Origin: Propionibacteriaceae bacterium
GTDB taxonomy: Bacteria > Actinomycetota > Actinomycetes > Propionibacteriales > Propionibacteriaceae
Length of the DNA: 38,904 bases
Direction: 5' to 3'
Assembly: GCA_031271975.1 (NCBI GenBank)
Contig: JAISUR010000012.1
Coordinates: 1 to 38,904 of the forward strand
Every line of letters starts with the position of its first letter. Position 1 is the stretch's first letter. Under the pieces are notes generated by a model. It did no database searches, was not told the origin of the DNA, and saw only the letters and a list, made by a program, of their open reading frames with translations. Of this stretch, positions 34,952-38,904 are shown piece after piece. A program made the translations under genes and the position numbers.

Positions 34952-34989
34952 TACAGCCTATCCATGCGCGCAGTGGCAGAAAGGTGGCA
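34952..34989 (-). promoter_or_regulatory. Conserved upstream motif of RCC1-like gene 3
   Basis: Minus strand: TGCCAC-N16-GCAT-N8-TGTA, ending 22 bases before the GTG. It lies in the 77-bp gap after mfd, so this gene can be transcribed independently of mfd. Confidence 0.6.
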
Positions 34990-35006
34990 GGTTGGACCGA
35001 TCCTTT

Positions 35007-38000
35007 TTACCCCAGGGCCGTCAACACGTCGCCGGCCCAGGACAGCAGGGGCAGGTCTGTGACCATCTGGCCGCCGATCGGGGCCGTCATGGGCGCAGGG
35101 ATGAGGACGGATTTGGCGCTGCGCCGAAGTTGCCAACCGGGATAGAGCCTGCCCAGGCGCACGGTCTGCAGGTCGGTCGGTTCGAGGGGGGTGAAGCGGA
35201 CGTAGTGGCCCTGCGCGACGACCTCGTGGATCCCGGCGGCTTTGGCCCGCAGGCGGAACGCGGCGACGGCCAGCAACGCCTCCACCTCTCGCGGCAGCGG
35301 GCCGTAGCGGTCGAGCAGTTCCTCGCGGACGGCGTCAATGTCGGCGTCGCTGGCCACCTGGGCCAGGTGTTTGTACATTTCCAGCCGCAGGCGTTCCGAT
35401 TCGACGTAGTCAGTTGGCAGATGGGCGTCAATCGGGAGCTCAATGCGCATCTCTTCGTCGGGGGCGGTTTCCTCGCCGGTGAATTCGGCAACCGCTTCGC
35501 CGACGAGCCGCAGGTACAAGTCGAAACCCACCTCGGCGATGTGCCCGGACTGTTCGCCGCCGAGCAGGTTGCCGGCTCCGCGGATCTCCAGGTCTTTCAT
35601 GGCGATCGACATGCCCGCGCCCAGTTCTGTGTGGGCGGCCATGGTGGCGAGACGGTCGTGGGCGGTCTGGGTGAGCGGGTTGCCGGGCGGATACAGGAAG
35701 TACGCGTAGCCGCGCTCCCGGCCGCGTCCGACACGTCCGCGAAGCTGGTGCAGCTGGCTGAGTCCCAGCATGTCGGCACGTTCGATCAGGAGAGTATTGG
35801 CGGTGGTGATGTCCAAGCCGGCCTCGATGATGGTGGTGCACACCAGCACGTCGGTGCGGCGTTCCCAGAAGTCGAGCATCACCTGTTCGAGGGTGTGTTC
35901 GTTCATGCGTCCGTGCGCGACGGCGATGCGGGCTTCGGGGACGAGTTCGGCGAGCCGGTGGGCGGCCTTCTCGATGGAGGACACGCGGTTGTGGATGTAG
36001 AACGCCTGTCCTTCGCGCGCCAGTTCGCGGCGGATCGCGGCCCGGATCTGCCCATCGTCGTAGGGCCCGGCGAAGGTCAGCACCGGGTGGCGTTCCTCGG
36101 GCGGGGTGGCGATCACGGAAAGCTCGCGGATGCCGGTGATGGCCATTTCCAGTGTGCGCGGGATCGGGGTGGCGCTCATCGCCAACACGTCCACGTTGAG
36201 CCGCAGCTTTTTCAGCGTCTCTTTGTGTTCGACGCCGAAACGCTGCTCCTCGTCGATGACTACTAAGCCCAGGTCCTTGAATCTCACCTCGTCGGACAGC
36301 AGCCGGTGGGTGCCGATCACCACATCCACAGCGCCGGATGCCAGGGAGTCGATGGTCTTCTTCGCCTCCGTGTCGCTTTGGAAACGGCTCAGCGGCGCGA
36401 CGGTCACCGGGAATCCGGCGTAGCGTTCCGAGAACGTGGCCATGTGCTGCTGGACGAGGAGCGTCGTCGGGACGAGCACGGCTACTTGCTTGCCGTCCAT
36501 CACAGCCTTGAACGCCGCCCGCACGGCGATTTCTGTCTTGCCGTAGCCGACGTCCCCGCAGATGAGCCGGTCCATGGGGACTTCGCGTTCCATGTCCAGC
36601 TTGACCTCGACGACGGCCGCGAGCTGGTCCGGCGTCTCCACGTAGGCGAATGCGTCCTCCAACTCGGCCTGCCAAGGGCTGTCTGGGCCGAACGCGTGCC
36701 CCTTTGAAGCTTGCCGGGCCGCGTACAGCTTGATCAGTTCGGCCGCGATTTCGCGCACGGCCTTGCGGGCGCGGGACTTGCGCCGGTTCCAGTCGGAGCC
36801 GCCGAGCCGGTCGAGAGTGGGCATTTCGCCGCCGACATAGCGCGTGACGAGGTCGAGCTGGTCCATCGGCACGTAGAGCCGGTCGCCGGGCTGGCCGCGC
36901 TTGGACGACGCGTATTCGATGACGAGGTATTCACGGGTGGCGCCGGCGACCGTGCGCTGCGTCAACTCGACGTAGCGGCCCACCCCGTGGAATTCGTGGA
37001 CGATGGCGTCGCCGGGGATCAACTCCAGCGGGTCGATGGTCTTCTTGCGGCGGGAAGGCATGCGCCGCGCCGACTTGTCCGACTCGCGCTGGCCGGACAG
37101 GTCGCCGGCGGTGAAGACGTCCAACTTGATGCGCGGCAGCGAGAACCCGTGGGCTAACTCGGCCACCAGCACATGCACTGTGCCGCGTTTGGGACGTTTG
37201 GCCGGGTCGGCGACGGCTGCGGGGATGTCGTGCTCCCCGAGGATCTCGGCGAGGCGTTTGGCCAGGCCGGGCGAATCTGATACCAAAACGACGTGATGCC
37301 GGTCCGCGATGGCGTTGGCGACGGATTGGATGGCACCTTCGGTATCGCCTGTCCAACGCTGTGCTTCCTGCGCGTCCACGGTGACTGCTGCCACGCCGGT
37401 GTCCACCACATCGTCAGTTTGGTCGCCTGGGGTCTCGGGTTCCATTGCGGCGCTTGGCGCGGCGGCGAACGGTGACAGCGACCACCAGCACAGACCGCGC
37501 CGCAGGGCATGCCCGCGCACGTCCGCCAGTGGGCGGTACGCGGAGGCGGCCATATCTATGGGCTCTTGGCCGCCGTCGGCGGCTGCCGACCACGACGCGT
37601 GCAGGAACTCTTCGCTGGTGGCCACGAGTTCGTGGGCCCGCGTTCGCACCTTTTCCGGGTCGCTGACCAGCACTAACGCGTTTTCGGGGAGCACGTCGAC
37701 AAGCAGTTCCAGGCCGTCCACCAAGGCCGGGGCGAGAGCCTCCATGCCCTCGACAGCTTGTCCTTGCGAGATCCGGTCGAACATCTCCCCGAGCGCTCCC
37801 GGCTGGTTCGCATAACGCTGCGCCCACGCTTTGGCCCGCTGTTTGACCGCGTCCGTGATGAGCAGCTCACGACAAGGCGACGCGATCACTTCTGGCAAGA
37901 CCTCGACCATGGAACGCTGGTCGGCGACGGAAAACGGCCGTATTTCCTCGACTGTGTCGCCGAAGAAGTCGATCCGGACAGGATGCTGCGTTGTGGGCGG

Positions 38001-38549
38001 AAACACGTCCACGATGCCACCGCGAACGCTGAACTCGCCGCGGCGTTCCACCAAGTCGACGCGGGTGTAGGCGGCGGCGACCAGATCGCGGGCGAGAGTG
38101 GACAGGTCGTAGTCCGCGCCGGTCTTGAGGAGCACCGGCAAGATGCTCCCCAGGCCGGTGGCTTGTGGCTGCAGCAGGGCGCGCACCGGCGCGACCACAA
38201 CCTTCGGTGCGGGCAGGCTGTCGTTGCCAGCCAGGCGCCGCAAGACGGCGAGGCGCCGCCCAACCGTGTCAGCCCGGGGGCTGAGACGTTCATGTGGCAG
38301 AGTCTCCCACGCCGGATAGTAGGCGACATCGTCAGGTGTGAGCAGCGAGGCGACAGCGTCCGTGATGGCTTCGGCTTCGCGATAAGTGGACGCTGCCACC
38401 AGCAATGGCCTGGTCTGAGCCAAAGCGGAGATCAGGAGCGGCCGGGCCGCAGGCGGAAGGGTGACGTCGAGCGCGCGAAGCTGCGACCCGAGGCATTCGG
38501 CGATGACCGGCTCCGTCGCGAAGAGTTCCACCAATCCCGATCTGGACAC
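35007..38549 (-). CDS. mfd: Transcription-repair coupling factor
   Basis: 1180 residues, within the Mfd range. N-terminal UvrB-like part (YYPAWETLPHERLSPRADTV near residue 80), RNA-polymerase-interacting CarD-like domain at ~510-575 (PGDAIVHEFHGVGRYV), translocase motor with Walker A GDVGYGKTE (~663), DEEQ box VIDEEQRFGV (~764), MSATPIPRTL (~790), QLRGRVGR (~935) and the C-terminal TRCF domain (~1035-1130). It removes stalled RNA polymerase and recruits UvrA. The GTG start lies six bases after a TAGACT box, so the mRNA is probably leaderless. It is the upstream gene of the conserved block ending in DUF501. Confidence 0.97.
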   Translation of the reverse strand: MSRSGLVELFATEPVIAECLGSQLRALDVTLPPAARPLLISALAQTRPLLVAASTYREAEAITDAVASLLTPDDVAYYPAWETLPHERLSPRADTVGRRLAVLRRLAGNDSLPAPKVVVAPVRALLQPQATGLGSILPVLLKTGADYDLSTLARDLVAAAYTRVDLVERRGEFSVRGGIVDVFPPTTQHPVRIDFFGDTVEEIRPFSVADQRSMVEVLPEVIASPCRELLITDAVKQRAKAWAQRYANQPGALGEMFDRISQGQAVEGMEALAPALVDGLELLVDVLPENALVLVSDPEKVRTRAHELVATSEEFLHASWSAAADGGQEPIDMAASAYRPLADVRGHALRRGLCWWSLSPFAAAPSAAMEPETPGDQTDDVVDTGVAAVTVDAQEAQRWTGDTEGAIQSVANAIADRHHVVLVSDSPGLAKRLAEILGEHDIPAAVADPAKRPKRGTVHVLVAELAHGFSLPRIKLDVFTAGDLSGQRESDKSARRMPSRRKKTIDPLELIPGDAIVHEFHGVGRYVELTQRTVAGATREYLVIEYASSKRGQPGDRLYVPMDQLDLVTRYVGGEMPTLDRLGGSDWNRRKSRARKAVREIAAELIKLYAARQASKGHAFGPDSPWQAELEDAFAYVETPDQLAAVVEVKLDMEREVPMDRLICGDVGYGKTEIAVRAAFKAVMDGKQVAVLVPTTLLVQQHMATFSERYAGFPVTVAPLSRFQSDTEAKKTIDSLASGAVDVVIGTHRLLSDEVRFKDLGLVVIDEEQRFGVEHKETLKKLRLNVDVLAMSATPIPRTLEMAITGIRELSVIATPPEERHPVLTFAGPYDDGQIRAAIRRELAREGQAFYIHNRVSSIEKAAHRLAELVPEARIAVAHGRMNEHTLEQVMLDFWERRTDVLVCTTIIEAGLDITTANTLLIERADMLGLSQLHQLRGRVGRGRERGYAYFLYPPGNPLTQTAHDRLATMAAHTELGAGMSIAMKDLEIRGAGNLLGGEQSGHIAEVGFDLYLRLVGEAVAEFTGEETAPDEEMRIELPIDAHLPTDYVESERLRLEMYKHLAQVASDADIDAVREELLDRYGPLPREVEALLAVAAFRLRAKAAGIHEVVAQGHYVRFTPLEPTDLQTVRLGRLYPGWQLRRSAKSVLIPAPMTAPIGGQMVTDLPLLSWAGDVLTALG

Positions 38550-38555
38550 CGAGCC

Positions 38556-38561
38556 AGTCTA
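38556..38561 (-). promoter_or_regulatory. Putative -10 box of leaderless mfd mRNA
   Basis: TAGACT on the minus strand, six bases before the GTG at 38549. No Shine-Dalgarno is present. Confidence 0.45.
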
Positions 38562-38670
38562 TTGGCCTGCGTCACCGTTCGTGGCCGCCCACGAACTCCG
38601 CGTTCGGCTTCCCCGGCGCTTTTCCGCTAGACTTCTCTCCGGCCCACGCAAGGGTCCACCAAGATTCGGA

Positions 38671-38676
38671 TAGAAT
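38671..38676 (+). promoter_or_regulatory. Putative -10 box of the tRNA-Pro gene
   Basis: TAGAAT lies 42 bases before the tRNA. The -35 region is not convincing. Confidence 0.3.
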
Positions 38677-38718
38677 GCCCGTTCGAGGAAGCTCAACGAG
38701 CCCTCTGTCAACACACTT

Positions 38719-38796
<78 letters not shown>

Positions 38797-38904
38797 TTTG
38801 CAGGGCGTTTGCCCTTGCCGGTGGCGGTTTCCGCCCAGTGCGAGGACGGTGCCGAAGTGGCCAAGTCATCAAATTGCCATCAAAATGGGCCGCGCCTGAG
38901 CGTG

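Overview
The window is GC-rich DNA with frequent GTG starts, TANNNT -10 boxes and translationally coupled stops and starts (ATGA, GTGA, TGATG, TAGTG). Gene content and order point to an actinobacterium. A protein O-mannosyltransferase, rsmI, tatD, rsmA, ispE group and an mfd, lipoprotein, mazG, eno, DivIC/FtsB-like, DUF501 group match the arrangement I recall from mycobacteria and relatives. A Na+-pumping acyl-CoA decarboxylase suggests fermentative, probably anaerobic, metabolism. I cannot name the genus.

Layout: (1) 2-2986, the C-terminal part of a large surface protein with FIVAR and Ig-like modules, convergent with a PaaI-type thioesterase. (2) 3400-3837, a 438-bp divergent spacer packed with nested hairpin repeats and the livJ promoter. 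(3) 3838-8644, a complete branched-chain amino acid type ABC importer (livJ-livH-livM-livG-livF) with a strong hairpin after livJ. (4) 8738-12466, a biotin-dependent, membrane-bound methylmalonyl-CoA decarboxylase-type Na+ pump, including a 49-codon subunit gene. (5) 12491-15562, UDP-galactopyranose mutase, then a TetR regulator coupled to an MFS transporter. (6) 15567-18992 (minus), rsmI-tatD-rsmA-ispE. (7) 19218-23337 (plus), protein O-mannosyltransferase, then an NCS2 permease coupled to azlC-azlD. (8) 23303-38549 (minus), the mfd to DUF501 block, into which three large paralogous secreted RCC1/BLIP-II-like beta-propeller genes are interspersed. (9) 38719-38795, tRNA-Pro(CGG).

Metabolically, valine and isoleucine imported by the liv system can yield propionyl-CoA and methylmalonyl-CoA. 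The neighbouring decarboxylase would use methylmalonyl-CoA to export Na+. AzlCD offers an opposite efflux route for branched-chain amino acids. These links are inferred from proximity and family knowledge.

The most unusual content is of two kinds. First, three RCC1-like paralogues share a signal peptide, a 14-unit propeller, Ig-like tails, variable loops at fixed blades and a common upstream motif (TGCCAC-N16-GCAT-N8-TGTA). Second, there are two families of intergenic hairpin repeats. One shows compensatory base changes between loci. Members of the other are nested in it, and repeats appear to have altered the 3' ends of at least one coding gene (DUF501) and probably of the third RCC1 gene.
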